This document shows positions 1 through 8,080 of a stretch of 48,872 nt of DNA, piece after piece. The stretch comes from Candidatus Aminicenantota bacterium (GTDB lineage Bacteria > Acidobacteriota > Aminicenantia > Aminicenantales > UBA4085): contig JAPKZG010000081.1 in assembly GCA_026393895.1 (NCBI GenBank), positions 1 to 48,872 of the forward strand. The letters run 5' to 3'. The position numbers and the translations under genes were made by a program. The notes beneath the pieces were generated by a model that saw only the letters and a list, made by a program, of their open reading frames with translations, made no database searches and was not told where the DNA came from. Each line of letters starts with the position of its first letter. The stretch's first letter is position 1.

Positions 1-134
1 CCTACTTCGGAACGAAAGCCCTCTACAAGCGCAGCAAACCCCTGGGCTGGATCGTTTCCCTGGCCTCCAACCTCGCCCTCTCTTACGTCGTGTCCAACAA
101 CTTCCGCCTCCTCCGCAACGCCCGCGGCCGTTGA
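1..134 (+). CDS. 3' end of an unidentified protein (partial)
   Basis: An open frame (first full codon at base 3) runs in from the left edge and stops with TGA at 132-134, giving the last 43 residues. The tail has a hydrophobic patch (WIVSLASNLALSYVV) between basic ends, so it could be the end of a membrane-associated protein. Codon use is GC-rich at third positions like the other genes here, which supports coding. The next gene starts 2 bases after the stop, suggesting an operon. I do not recognise the family from this fragment. Confidence 0.5.
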   Translation, partial: YFGTKALYKRSKPLGWIVSLASNLALSYVVSNNFRLLRNARGR

Positions 135-136
135 TC

Positions 137-340
137 ATGAACCGCTTTCTGGAAACCATGTTCGCCTCCGGCATGGGCCACGCCGTCTCCGTCTCAAGCC
201 TCCCAACCTTGGATGACCTCGTCAGCGAATATATCCTGACCCTATTGGCTCTGACCCATTACAACGTCTCTCAAACCGCCCGAATCTTGAATATTTCCCG
301 GACCACGCTCTACAATCGCATCCGCCGGCAGACAACCTGA
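137..340 (+). CDS. Very small Fis-type helix-turn-helix protein
   Basis: A 67-residue protein. Residues from about 24 to the end match the Fis-type HTH (HTH_8) that ends NtrC-class sigma54 activators: an amphipathic helix (LPTLDDLVSEYI) and then the turn-helix core NVSQTARILNISRTTLYNRI. Free-standing Fis is about 98 residues, and here there is no receiver or AAA+ domain. It may be a minimal DNA-binding protein or the surviving C-terminus of a decayed activator. ATG at 137 is preferred over the TTG at 131, which overlaps the upstream stop. It lies 2 bases after the preceding gene. The DNA target is unknown. Confidence 0.6.
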   Translation: MNRFLETMFASGMGHAVSVSSLPTLDDLVSEYILTLLALTHYNVSQTARILNISRTTLYNRIRRQTT

Positions 341-489
341 GCGCTTATCCTACGCCTCCTCATATCACCTAATGTCTTTTTAATCAGTACCTTTCGACGC
401 CCCGCCGACGATTAGCCGACGCCTTCTCTCCCTGTTCTCCACGGACAAGAATCCCGTTGACCCACAATCCGCTGCAGGTTTGTTTTAAT
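341..489. other. Non-coding gap before carD
   Basis: About 150 bases with no supported gene. It holds short repeats of CCGACG and a moderately AT-rich stretch near 370-385, but no convincing hairpin followed by a T-run. The carD promoter follows at 490-518. Confidence 0.4.
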
Positions 490-518
490 TTGACGAAAAT
501 CCCTAATAATGCTAGAAT
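490..518 (+). promoter_or_regulatory. Sigma70-type promoter of carD
   Basis: TTGACG (490-495), a 17-base spacer and TAGAAT (513-518): five of six matches to each consensus hexamer at ideal spacing. The predicted transcription start is about base 524-526, immediately before the ATG at 527, so the mRNA would have almost no leader. Confidence 0.7.
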
Positions 519-526
519 TAGGGTTC

Positions 527-1045
527 ATGGACTGCTTCAAGATTGGTGATAGAGTCATTTATCCCAATCAGGGCCTTGGCCTGGTTGTCGATGTACAGGA
601 GCAGGCTTATAACGGCGAAAAATTCACGGTCTACCATCTCCGTCTTCTCTCCAGCAACACCCTGGTCATGGTTCCGTTCTCGTCTTGCCAAGAAATCGGC
701 ATCCGCAAGCTGATCGCTGGCGGGGCGGTCAAGGAAATTTTCGATTTTTTGAAAAACGGGGCGGTCGAAGTGACGATGAATTGGAAAGGACGGTACAAGG
801 AGCACATCGGTCTGATGAAATCGGGAACCGTTCTGGACATGGTCGCCGTTCTCAAGAGCCTTTATTATCTCAGCCTGCTCAAGCCCCTGTCGTTCCGGGA
901 AAAGAAAATGATGGAAAAGGCCAAGGAGCTGGTCGTGTCCGAAATCGCCCTGGCTTCCTCCATGTCGACGTCCCAGATCGATAGGAAAATTTCGACGACT
1001 CTTTCCACCTGCTTCAAGGACGTCAAGGTCGGCCTGGACGTCTGA
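527..1045 (+). CDS. CarD/CdnL-family transcription regulator
   Basis: CarD/CdnL proteins bind the RNA polymerase beta subunit and stabilise open promoter complexes, often at rRNA and growth genes. The protein begins with the family's Tudor-like RNAP-interaction domain (FKIGDRVIYPNQGLGLV, about residues 4-20, continuing to about 60) followed by an all-helical DNA-binding domain; 172 residues is normal length. An in-frame ATG at 509 lies inside the promoter spacer, so ATG 527 is the likely start. An AGGG at 520-523 is too close to serve as a normal ribosome site. It is followed after 9 bases by the CNNM gene. Family is clear; targets are unknown. Confidence 0.88.
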   Translation: MDCFKIGDRVIYPNQGLGLVVDVQEQAYNGEKFTVYHLRLLSSNTLVMVPFSSCQEIGIRKLIAGGAVKEIFDFLKNGAVEVTMNWKGRYKEHIGLMKSGTVLDMVAVLKSLYYLSLLKPLSFREKKMMEKAKELVVSEIALASSMSTSQIDRKISTTLSTCFKDVKVGLDV

Positions 1046-1054
1046 TCGGCGGCC

Positions 1055-2296
1055 ATGATCCTGTCCTCGATTCTCCTTTTTGCTCTTTGCGTCGTCCTGA
1101 GCGCTTTTTTTTCCTCGAGCGAAACGGCCTTTATCGCCGTTAAACCGCACACCCTCGACTATCTAGAAAAAAAGGGGTCATCCGGGGCCGGCCGGGTGAA
1201 GAAAATCCTTTCCCGCGTCGATGATTTTTTAGCCACCGTCCTCATCGGCAACACTCTCGTCAATGCCGCCGCGGCGTCCCTTGCCACCGCGCTTGCCTCG
1301 TCGCTCGTCCGGAACGAAAACACCGCCATCCTGCTGGCGACGGCCGCAACGACGGTCGTCCTTCTCATTTTTTCCGAAATAAATCCCAAAATATACGCCG
1401 CCCACCATCCGGCGAGGCTTTCCCTCTTCGTCTCGCCGGTCATCCGTCTTTTACTCGTCCTGTTTTATCCCCTCGTCAAAATCTTCACGTTCCTGTCCCG
1501 GCTGATTTTCCGGTCCAAGGCCAAAACTCCCGCGGGACTTTCCCGAGCCATGGCCGAAGACGAAGCGAAAGCCCTTCTCCATTCCGGAATCAAGGGCCTG
1601 CCCGAGCATCGTAAGGCCATGATTACGGAAATCGTCGACCTGGCCGCCCGTCCCGTCAAGGAGATCATGACCCCCCGGCCCCGTATCAGGGCCATCGAAG
1701 CGTCGTCCACGCGGGAACAAATCCTCAAAACCGTCGTCGCCGAAGGCTTCAGCCGGTTTCCGGTCTACCGAGGCCGTATGGACCACATCGAGGGAATGAT
1801 CTACACCAAGGATTTAATCCGCTACCTAGCGAACGATCGGCCGTTTGACCTGGCCGCCGTCCTTCGCCCGCCTTTTTTCGTCCCCGAATCCGCCCCGATT
1901 GAAAAAGTCCTTCTCCAGATGCAGGACGAGGCCGTTCAGATGGCCTTCGTCGTGGATGAATTCGGCAACATGGAAGGCCTGGTGACGATCGAGGACATCC
2001 TGGAGGAAATCGTCGGCGAAATTCGGGACGAATACGACGATCCCGAGGAGGATTGGCACGTTCCGGCCGACGACGGAGCCGTCGTCATCAAGGGATCGGC
2101 CGGAATCAAGGACATCAACAAAACGCTGGGATTGGGGCTTCCGGAGAGCGTCGATTACACGACCTTGGCCGGTTTTTTTCTTCACGAATTCGGCCGGATC
2201 CCTAGAGAAAAGGACGTCCTTCTCCACGATAGCCGCCGGTTTATCGTCGTTAAAATGAACAAGAGGCACATCAGTCAGGTCCGGGTCGAGAAATGA
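1055..2296 (+). CDS. CNNM/CorC (HlyC) family membrane transporter
   Basis: An inner-membrane protein of the CNNM/CorC family, linked to Mg2+ or other divalent cation export. The 413 residues hold a DUF21 transmembrane domain (about 1-150, with the SSSETAF signature near 20-26), a cytoplasmic CBS pair (about 195-315, starting at VKEIMTPRPRIRAIE) and a CorC_HlyC C-terminal domain (about 325-405). Older records call such proteins hemolysins, without functional support. It begins 9 bases after carD and its stop overlaps the smpB start (ATGA), indicating translational coupling. The transported ion cannot be read from sequence. Confidence 0.85.
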   Translation: MILSSILLFALCVVLSAFFSSSETAFIAVKPHTLDYLEKKGSSGAGRVKKILSRVDDFLATVLIGNTLVNAAAASLATALASSLVRNENTAILLATAATTVVLLIFSEINPKIYAAHHPARLSLFVSPVIRLLLVLFYPLVKIFTFLSRLIFRSKAKTPAGLSRAMAEDEAKALLHSGIKGLPEHRKAMITEIVDLAARPVKEIMTPRPRIRAIEASSTREQILKTVVAEGFSRFPVYRGRMDHIEGMIYTKDLIRYLANDRPFDLAAVLRPPFFVPESAPIEKVLLQMQDEAVQMAFVVDEFGNMEGLVTIEDILEEIVGEIRDEYDDPEEDWHVPADDGAVVIKGSAGIKDINKTLGLGLPESVDYTTLAGFFLHEFGRIPREKDVLLHDSRRFIVVKMNKRHISQVRVEK

Positions 2297-2745
2297 AGAC
2301 CATCGCGGTCAACAAGCCAGCCCGGTTCAACTACGAGATTCTGGAAACCTTCGAAGCCGGCCTCGTCCTTCAGGGCAGCGAAGTCAAATCCATCCGGGAA
2401 GGCCGGATCAGCCTGAAGGAAAGTTATGCCGACATCCGCGACGGGGAGATCGTCCTCGTTGATTGCCACATCCATCCCTATGAAGCGGCCAACCGCTGGA
2501 ACCACGATCCGCGCCGCGTCCGCAAACTTCTTCTCCACCGCCGCGAGATCAAGCGCCTGACCGGCAAGGTTCAGGAACGAGGCCTGACCCTGATCCCTCT
2601 CCAGGTCGTCCTCAACGACAAAGGCCTCGTCAAAATCGAAATCGCCCTGGGCAAAGGCAAGAAAATCCACGAAAAAAAAGAGGCCATCAAGGAACGTGAC
2701 CTCAACCGCCAGATTCGGGCGGCCCTCAAGTCAGGCGGTCGTTAA
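2293..2745 (+). CDS. smpB: SsrA-binding protein SmpB
   Basis: SmpB binds the tRNA-like domain of tmRNA and brings it to ribosomes stalled on mRNAs lacking a stop codon (trans-translation). Family hallmarks are visible: a start like AVNKPARFNYEILETFEAGL, the OB-fold segment LQGSEVKSIREG, the PYEAANRWNHDPRR stretch and a basic C-terminal tail with KGKKIHEKKEAIKERD. At 150 residues it is full length. It overlaps the upstream stop by ATGA, and its 3' end overlaps the 3' end of pdxA on the other strand by 15 bases. The tmRNA gene itself is not in the window. Confidence 0.96.
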   Translation: MKTIAVNKPARFNYEILETFEAGLVLQGSEVKSIREGRISLKESYADIRDGEIVLVDCHIHPYEAANRWNHDPRRVRKLLLHRREIKRLTGKVQERGLTLIPLQVVLNDKGLVKIEIALGKGKKIHEKKEAIKERDLNRQIRAALKSGGR

Positions 2746-3708
2746 AACAACGGCCAGGCGGAGCGCTTCGATCATGCTCCCCGGGTCGGCTGGCGTTTTT
2801 CCGGCGATATCAAACGCCGTCCCATGGTCCGGGGAAGTCCGGACAAACGGCAGGCCGAGAGTGACGTTCACGCCCGTTTCGAACGCCGTCAGCTTGAAGG
2901 GGATCAATCCTTGGTCATGGTAGAGGGCGGCCACGATCCGCTCCGGCCGGCCGATCGCGTTTCGAAAAACGACGTCCGGGGGAAACGGGCCCCGCACTGG
3001 GATTCCCGCGCGCCGCGCCTCTTCGATCGCCGGAACGATGATTTCCCGTTCTTCCGTGCCGAGCAGCCCGTTTTCGCCGGCGTGCGGATTCAGACCGGCT
3101 ACCAGAATTTCCGTGTTCGCGCCCGGCGTTCTTCCCGCGGCGCATTCATGGAGGACGCGAAACAAGCGGGCCAGCGCCTGCGGCGTCACCCGGGCCAGGG
3201 CCTCCCGAAGAGGGAGGTGGTGGCTGAGAAGAGCGACGGTCAGGCGGTCCGACCAAAAGCTCATCACCGCGTCGGGGTAAAACGATTCCAGGTATTCGGT
3301 ATGTCCGCGCCAGGAAATCCCGGCCAAATTCCAAGAGAGCTTGGAGATGGGCGCCGTGACGACGGCTTCAATCTCACGCTTGCGGGCGGCGACCGCGGCT
3401 TCTTCAAACCAGGCAAACGAAGCCCGGCCGCAGGAAGATCCGGAGACGCCTTTCTTCACCGGGCCTTCCGGAGCGGGCAAATCCCGTAGATAAACGCCAG
3501 GTTCGACACAGGATCTGTTTGCGCTCCACCGGCCGAAATTCGCGGCCACACCGCAGTCCTTCGCCTCGTTTTCCAAAAACGGCCGCGGGCCGAAAAGAAC
3601 GTATTGGGCGGGAGGGAGGGTTTCGTTCCCGAAAAGCGCCCGAAGACTCACCTCCGGGCCGATTCCTGCGGGGTCTCCAATCGAGATCCCGATCCGGGGG
3701 AGAATCAT
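2731..3708 (-). CDS. pdxA: 4-hydroxythreonine-4-phosphate dehydrogenase PdxA
   Basis: PdxA oxidises 4-phosphohydroxy-L-threonine with NAD(P)+ in the DXP-dependent pyridoxal 5'-phosphate pathway. The 325-residue protein starts with ISIGDPAGIGPE and carries the metal-ligand histidines in RGHTEYLE, GLNPHAGENG and LYHDQGLIPFK, plus the C-terminal GTAFDIAGK motif. Length is typical. Its ATG overlaps the stop of the upstream Hfq-like gene (ATGA), so both come from the promoter at 4189-4217. Some PdxA paralogues (PdxA2) act on other substrates, which sequence reading alone does not exclude. Confidence 0.93.
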   Translation of the reverse strand: MILPRIGISIGDPAGIGPEVSLRALFGNETLPPAQYVLFGPRPFLENEAKDCGVAANFGRWSANRSCVEPGVYLRDLPAPEGPVKKGVSGSSCGRASFAWFEEAAVAARKREIEAVVTAPISKLSWNLAGISWRGHTEYLESFYPDAVMSFWSDRLTVALLSHHLPLREALARVTPQALARLFRVLHECAAGRTPGANTEILVAGLNPHAGENGLLGTEEREIIVPAIEEARRAGIPVRGPFPPDVVFRNAIGRPERIVAALYHDQGLIPFKLTAFETGVNVTLGLPFVRTSPDHGTAFDIAGKTPADPGSMIEALRLAVVLTTA

Positions 3709-4133
3709 TTTCCTTCGGACTCGCCGTCCTCTTCGGTGGATTCCTTGCCCTCGTTGATCTTGTACATGTACTTAAGGGCGTTTTTATAAACGAGCAGGTT
3801 CGGCGCCCCGTCCCGGTTGAGCTTGATACAATTACGGTCGTACCATTCGACGTATCCCTCGAGAACCTCGCCGTCCTGAAAAACGACGGCCATCGGCGTC
3901 TTCTTGCTCATTTGCTTGAGATAGTAATAGTTCTCGGCTCCGGTATCCGTCGGCGGATACATTTTCTTGGGCTGCGACTGCGTCTGCGAAGCGTAAGGCC
4001 CATGAGAAGCCGCATGCGCCGAATGGGACGAATGAGAGGGATGCGATGGACGGATCGGATCCACCGGGGCTTCCGGGTTTTTCATTTTGTCCTTGATTTC
4101 GCTGAAATTAGGCCGGATGAGGCGTCTGTTCAT
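3705..4133 (-). CDS. Hfq-like Sm protein with His-rich N-terminal extension
   Basis: Residues about 68-125 of this 142-residue protein resemble the Hfq Sm fold: YLKQMSKKTPMAVVFQDGEVLEGYVEWYD corresponds in pattern to the Sm1 strand block and LLVYKNALKYM to the Sm2 YKHAI block, with Asn in place of the usual His. Ahead of it is a low-complexity linker with five histidines (31, 34, 37, 40, 44), and behind it an acidic tail (128-142). Hfq is usually 70-110 residues with the Sm domain at the N-terminus, so this layout is unusual. ATG 4133 is chosen because GGAG lies 7 bases upstream and the promoter at 4189-4217 rules out the longer frame. RNA-chaperone function is inference. Confidence 0.72.
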   Translation of the reverse strand: MNRRLIRPNFSEIKDKMKNPEAPVDPIRPSHPSHSSHSAHAASHGPYASQTQSQPKKMYPPTDTGAENYYYLKQMSKKTPMAVVFQDGEVLEGYVEWYDRNCIKLNRDGAPNLLVYKNALKYMYKINEGKESTEEDGESEGK

Positions 4134-4188
4134 GGAAGAACTCCATTTTCCCTTGGTGGCAGGATAATTGGGATATCCGCTTTGGGGC

Positions 4189-4217
4189 ATTCTATCATGG
4201 CCGGCGGAAAGATTCAA
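4189..4217 (-). promoter_or_regulatory. Sigma70-type promoter of the hfq-like/pdxA operon
   Basis: On the minus strand: TTGAAT (4217-4212), 17-base spacer, TAGAAT (4194-4189). The predicted start near 4182 gives a leader of about 50 bases with a GGAG ribosome site before ATG 4133. Confidence 0.72.
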
Positions 4218-4269
4218 CCTCCCGGGCTCCCGGGTTCGTCCAAGGGACGAGCGACATCAGGGAAAGGAA

Positions 4270-4926
4270 TCAATAACGCGGACGGAGGGCTTCCCTCCAG
4301 GTTTCGGCCATCAACCGGTAGCCGTCCCGGGCGGGATGGACTTCGGGCAGAAGGTCGGGCCGGCGGACGAATACGGCGTGCTGGTCGACGACCTTGATTC
4401 CCTCCCCGGCCGCGATTTCCCGGATCGCCGGGTTGATCTCGGCCTGAACCCGCCGCGCCGACTCGGCGCTGAAATTGGCTAGCCGCGTTTCCGGAATGTC
4501 CGGAATCGTCGCGATCAAAATCGTCGGGATCCTCCCGGACCGGCTCCGGAACGTCCGAAAAACGCCGAGGATGCCTTTCATGTTCGCCCGGAACTTCTCC
4601 GTCGGCGTAAAATCGCGATCGGTCCGAAGATCGTTCGTCCCGAGTTCCAGAAGAACGACGTCCGGCTTTTCCTCGATGAGTTTCGCCCTGTACTTGACGA
4701 GAAAATTCAAATATTCCCCCGACGTATAGCCGCTCCGGCCGTAATTCAGGACGCGCGCCGCAATCCCGTCCCGGTTCAAAATCCGCTGGAGGAAATGGGG
4801 ATACGCCGCCGCGGTGATACTGTCGCCCGCGCAAAATACGATGATCCCCCTTCCCGAAGGAGCGCAGCCTGAAATAAGTAACGCCACCACAACAAGGAAC
4901 AGCCATCGTCCGGCTCGAAATTTCAT
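4270..4926 (-). CDS. SGNH/GDSL-family lipoprotein hydrolase
   Basis: A 218-residue predicted lipoprotein: a basic start, hydrophobic helix and lipobox LISGC near residue 22 indicate export and lipidation. The mature part is an SGNH hydrolase: block I with the nucleophile serine in CAGDSITAA, block III in LELGTNDL, and block V Asp/His candidates in EVHPARDGY. Such enzymes deacylate lipids, sugars or peptidoglycan; the substrate is not evident. The start at 4926 puts the signal peptide at the N-terminus; an upstream start at 4962 is possible. It lies 39 bases after cusA, at the end of the metal-efflux operon, which may be incidental. Confidence 0.82.
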   Translation of the reverse strand: MKFRAGRWLFLVVVALLISGCAPSGRGIIVFCAGDSITAAAYPHFLQRILNRDGIAARVLNYGRSGYTSGEYLNFLVKYRAKLIEEKPDVVLLELGTNDLRTDRDFTPTEKFRANMKGILGVFRTFRSRSGRIPTILIATIPDIPETRLANFSAESARRVQAEINPAIREIAAGEGIKVVDQHAVFVRRPDLLPEVHPARDGYRLMAETWREALRPRY

Positions 4927-4965
4927 GGGTCTATCATATCCCCGATTCGCGGGCCGGGACAAGGA

Positions 4966-7900
4966 TCAGGATTCATTTTTTTCGGGCCGGGCGGCGCCGA
5001 GTCGCGCATAAAGAGCCGGAAGTACGAGCAACGTCATTAACGTGGAGGTGACCAACCCGCCCACGACGACGACGGCGAGCGGCCGCAGGACCTCCGAGCC
5101 GGGCCCCTGGGCAAAGAGAAGCGGCATGAGGCTGAAAATGGTGATGGTGGCCGTCATCAGAACAGGCCGGAGACGATTGAGAGATCCCTGCATGATCGCG
5201 TCCCGGACCGGAAGCCCTTCATCGCGCAATTGGCCGATATAGGAAAGCAAAACGATTCCATTCAGGACGGCGATTCCGAAAAGGGCGATAAATCCGACCG
5301 AGGCGGGAACCGACAAGTACAAACCGGAAAGATAGAGGGACACAACGCCGCCGATCAGGGCGAAGGGCAGGTTGAAGAGGACGAGCATGGCCGGCCGCAG
5401 AGAGTTGAAGGTCAGGAAGAGCAAGAGCAGGATGAGCCCGATCGTCATCGGCAGGATGAAGGCCAGCCGGTTCATGGCCCGTTGCTGGTTCTCGAACTGC
5501 CCGCCCCAGGTCAGGTGAAATCCGGCCGGAAGGGCGACTTCGCGGCCGATCGCGCGCCGCGCCTCGGCGACGAATCCCCCAAGATCCCGGCCCGAGATAT
5601 TGCACTCGATGCCGATCCTCCGTTCCCCGGATTCGCGGCTGATCTGTGAAGGCCCTTCCGCCTGGACGATATCGGCCACCTGACTCAAGGGGATGATCTC
5701 TCCCCGGCTCGAGCGTAGCGGCAGGTTTCCGATGGCCTCGGCCGAGTTGCGGCGATCTTCGGGATATCGGAGTTGGACGTCGACGGCCCGCTCTCCTTCA
5801 TAGATCCGGGTGACCGCTTTGCCGCCCACGGCCGTCTCGACCAGCGCCTGGACGTCCTCGACCGAAAGGCCGTAGCGCGCGATCCGTTCCCGGTCCGGCA
5901 ATACGGAGAGATAAGGTTGGCCGGCGATGCTTTCGACGACCAAATCGGAAGCTCCGCGGATCCGGCCGAGGATTGCGGCGATCTCGTCGGCCTTGGTTTT
6001 CAGGATTTCGAGATCCCCGCCGAACAATTTGATGATGATTTGGGCGCGGGTTCCCGCGACCAGCTCATCGATGCGGCAGGCGATCGGCTGGCTGAAGGAA
6101 AAGGCCATTCCGGGGATGGTCGAAACGGCTTTCCTCATCTTTTCCGTCAACTCCTCGCGGGTCTGGGCCGAGGTCCATTTCCGACGGGGCGTGAGGATGC
6201 CGACATAACCCGTTTTCTCCACGCCCCGGGCTTCCAGGGCGATGCCGGTCTGGCCGGTTTTGCCGACAACGGTCAAGATCTCCGGGAAGGCCATGAGTTT
6301 CTCCTCGACCTTTCGGTTCATGGCCACGGATTGGGAGAGGGAGATTCCCGGCAGGAACTGGACATCCATGTCGAGGGCGCCCTCATCCATAATCGGCATG
6401 AACTCCGTGCCCAGGCGCGGGATCAGGGCCACCGCCCCGACAAGGAGGACGAGGGAAACCGCAAACAACGCGACTTTGTGGCCCAGGCTCCAACGCAGAA
6501 GGGGAAGGTAGGCCTTACGGACCGCCTCGACCAGGATGATCCGTTTTTCGCCCCGGGCCTTGAGAAAAAGATGGCAGAACGCCGGGATGACCAGCAGCGA
6601 AAGACACAGCGAGGCGAAAAGGGCGATGACGAGGGTAAAGGCCAACGGCAGGAACATCTTTCCCTCAATGCCCTGGAGGGCGAAGATCGGGATGAAGGCG
6701 AGGGCGATGATGAGCTCGCCGAAAATGCTGGGTTTGCGAACTTCCAGGACGGCCTTGAACACGGTCTGGAGTTTCGCCGTACCGGCCCCCGCTTCGGAGA
6801 GATGGCGCTGGACATTTTCAACCTGGATGATTGTGGCGTCAATGATCATTCCGATGCTGATGGCCAACCCGCCGAGCGACATCAGATTGGCCGAAAGCCC
6901 GGCCAGTCGCATGGTGATGAAAGTGAAAAGCACCGAAAGCGGCAGGGCCAGGATGACGATGAAGGCGCCCCGGAAACTGCGCAGGAAAAGATACAGCACC
7001 AGGATGACGAACAACGACCCGATGATCAGGGCTTCACTGACCGTATGAAGGCTGGCCCGGACGATGTCCGAACGCTTGTAAAAAGGAACGATCTTGATAC
7101 CCTTCGGCAGGACGGAGCCCGCGTTGATCTCAGCCACCCGGGCTTCCACCGTCCGGACAACCTCGCGGCCGTTGGCGCCGCGAAGCATCATGACCACGCC
7201 TCCGACGGCCTCCACGCGGCCGTCCTTGACGGCCGCCCCCTGCCGCACGGCCTGGCCCGCCCGGGCCGTAGCGACGTCGCGAAGAAGCACCGGGGTCCCC
7301 GATTCGGACTTGAGGACGATCCGTTCCATGTCGGCCGCCGACTGCAAGAGGCCGACGCCGCGAATCAGAGCCTGCCCTGAGGGAGTCTCGAGGATGTTTC
7401 CCCCGACATTGACGTTGTTTTTTTCCAGAGCCCCGGCCAGGTCGGAAAGCGTCAAGTCGTACTTCAACAGACGATCCGGGTTGGCCGTGACTTCGTACTG
7501 GTGGATGTACCCGCCGAAGGAATTGATCTCGCTGACACCGGGAACGGACTTGAGAATCGGCGCCAGGATCCAATCCTGGACCGTCCGCCATTCGGTCAAC
7601 CGTTCCACGCACGCCGTCTCCTCGTCGGGAAGCGAACCTTCCAGCGTATACTGGTAAATTTCCCCCATGGCCGTGGAAATCGGGCCCATGCCGATTTCGA
7701 TGCCCCGGGGAACTTTTTCCCTGGCCTCGATCAGGCGCTCCAGAACCTGCTGGCGGGCGAAGTAGATGTCGACCCCGTCCTCGAAGACGACGGTAATGAC
7801 GGACAACCCGAATTTGGAAACCGAGCGCAACTGGGAAAGGCGGGGCAGGCCGCGAAGGGTCATTTCGACGGGGTAAGTGACGAATTTTTCGACTTCCAGT

Positions 7901-8079
7901 GGAGCCAGGCCCGGCGCTGTGGAGAGAACTTCGACCTGAATGTTGGTGACGTCCGGAAAGGCGTCGAGAGGAATCTTTAGAAACGACCAGATTCCGAACC
8001 CGATGAGCAGGACAACGCCGACAATGACCAGCAGGCGGTTGCGGAGCGACCGGTCAACCAGGTTGTCAATCATGCCCAT
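4966..8079 (-). CDS. Heavy-metal RND efflux pump (CusA/CzcA family)
   Basis: The inner-membrane proton-driven pump of a tripartite metal exporter. At 1037 residues it has the family's usual size and 12-helix RND layout, beginning with MIDNLVDRSLRNRLLV. The fourth-helix motif reads GMIIDATIIQVEN (about residue 408), which lacks the DFG.IVDGAV form of CzcA-type Zn/Co/Cd pumps. Of the CusA methionine triad only a Met near 573 has a counterpart; the regions near 623 and 672 have GVEKTGY and CRIDELVAG instead. Substrate is therefore uncertain. GGGAG 6 bases upstream supports the start; the adaptor gene ends 1 base before it. Confidence 0.9.
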   Translation of the reverse strand: MGMIDNLVDRSLRNRLLVIVGVVLLIGFGIWSFLKIPLDAFPDVTNIQVEVLSTAPGLAPLEVEKFVTYPVEMTLRGLPRLSQLRSVSKFGLSVITVVFEDGVDIYFARQQVLERLIEAREKVPRGIEIGMGPISTAMGEIYQYTLEGSLPDEETACVERLTEWRTVQDWILAPILKSVPGVSEINSFGGYIHQYEVTANPDRLLKYDLTLSDLAGALEKNNVNVGGNILETPSGQALIRGVGLLQSAADMERIVLKSESGTPVLLRDVATARAGQAVRQGAAVKDGRVEAVGGVVMMLRGANGREVVRTVEARVAEINAGSVLPKGIKIVPFYKRSDIVRASLHTVSEALIIGSLFVILVLYLFLRSFRGAFIVILALPLSVLFTFITMRLAGLSANLMSLGGLAISIGMIIDATIIQVENVQRHLSEAGAGTAKLQTVFKAVLEVRKPSIFGELIIALAFIPIFALQGIEGKMFLPLAFTLVIALFASLCLSLLVIPAFCHLFLKARGEKRIILVEAVRKAYLPLLRWSLGHKVALFAVSLVLLVGAVALIPRLGTEFMPIMDEGALDMDVQFLPGISLSQSVAMNRKVEEKLMAFPEILTVVGKTGQTGIALEARGVEKTGYVGILTPRRKWTSAQTREELTEKMRKAVSTIPGMAFSFSQPIACRIDELVAGTRAQIIIKLFGGDLEILKTKADEIAAILGRIRGASDLVVESIAGQPYLSVLPDRERIARYGLSVEDVQALVETAVGGKAVTRIYEGERAVDVQLRYPEDRRNSAEAIGNLPLRSSRGEIIPLSQVADIVQAEGPSQISRESGERRIGIECNISGRDLGGFVAEARRAIGREVALPAGFHLTWGGQFENQQRAMNRLAFILPMTIGLILLLLFLTFNSLRPAMLVLFNLPFALIGGVVSLYLSGLYLSVPASVGFIALFGIAVLNGIVLLSYIGQLRDEGLPVRDAIMQGSLNRLRPVLMTATITIFSLMPLLFAQGPGSEVLRPLAVVVVGGLVTSTLMTLLVLPALYARLGAARPEKNES

Positions 8080-8080
8080 G

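Noticed and set aside
5773..7380. 535-residue open frame on the plus strand
   Set aside because: It lies antisense to the RND pump gene, has a Gly/Arg/Asp-rich composition typical of mirror frames in GC-rich DNA, and shows no domain or signal.
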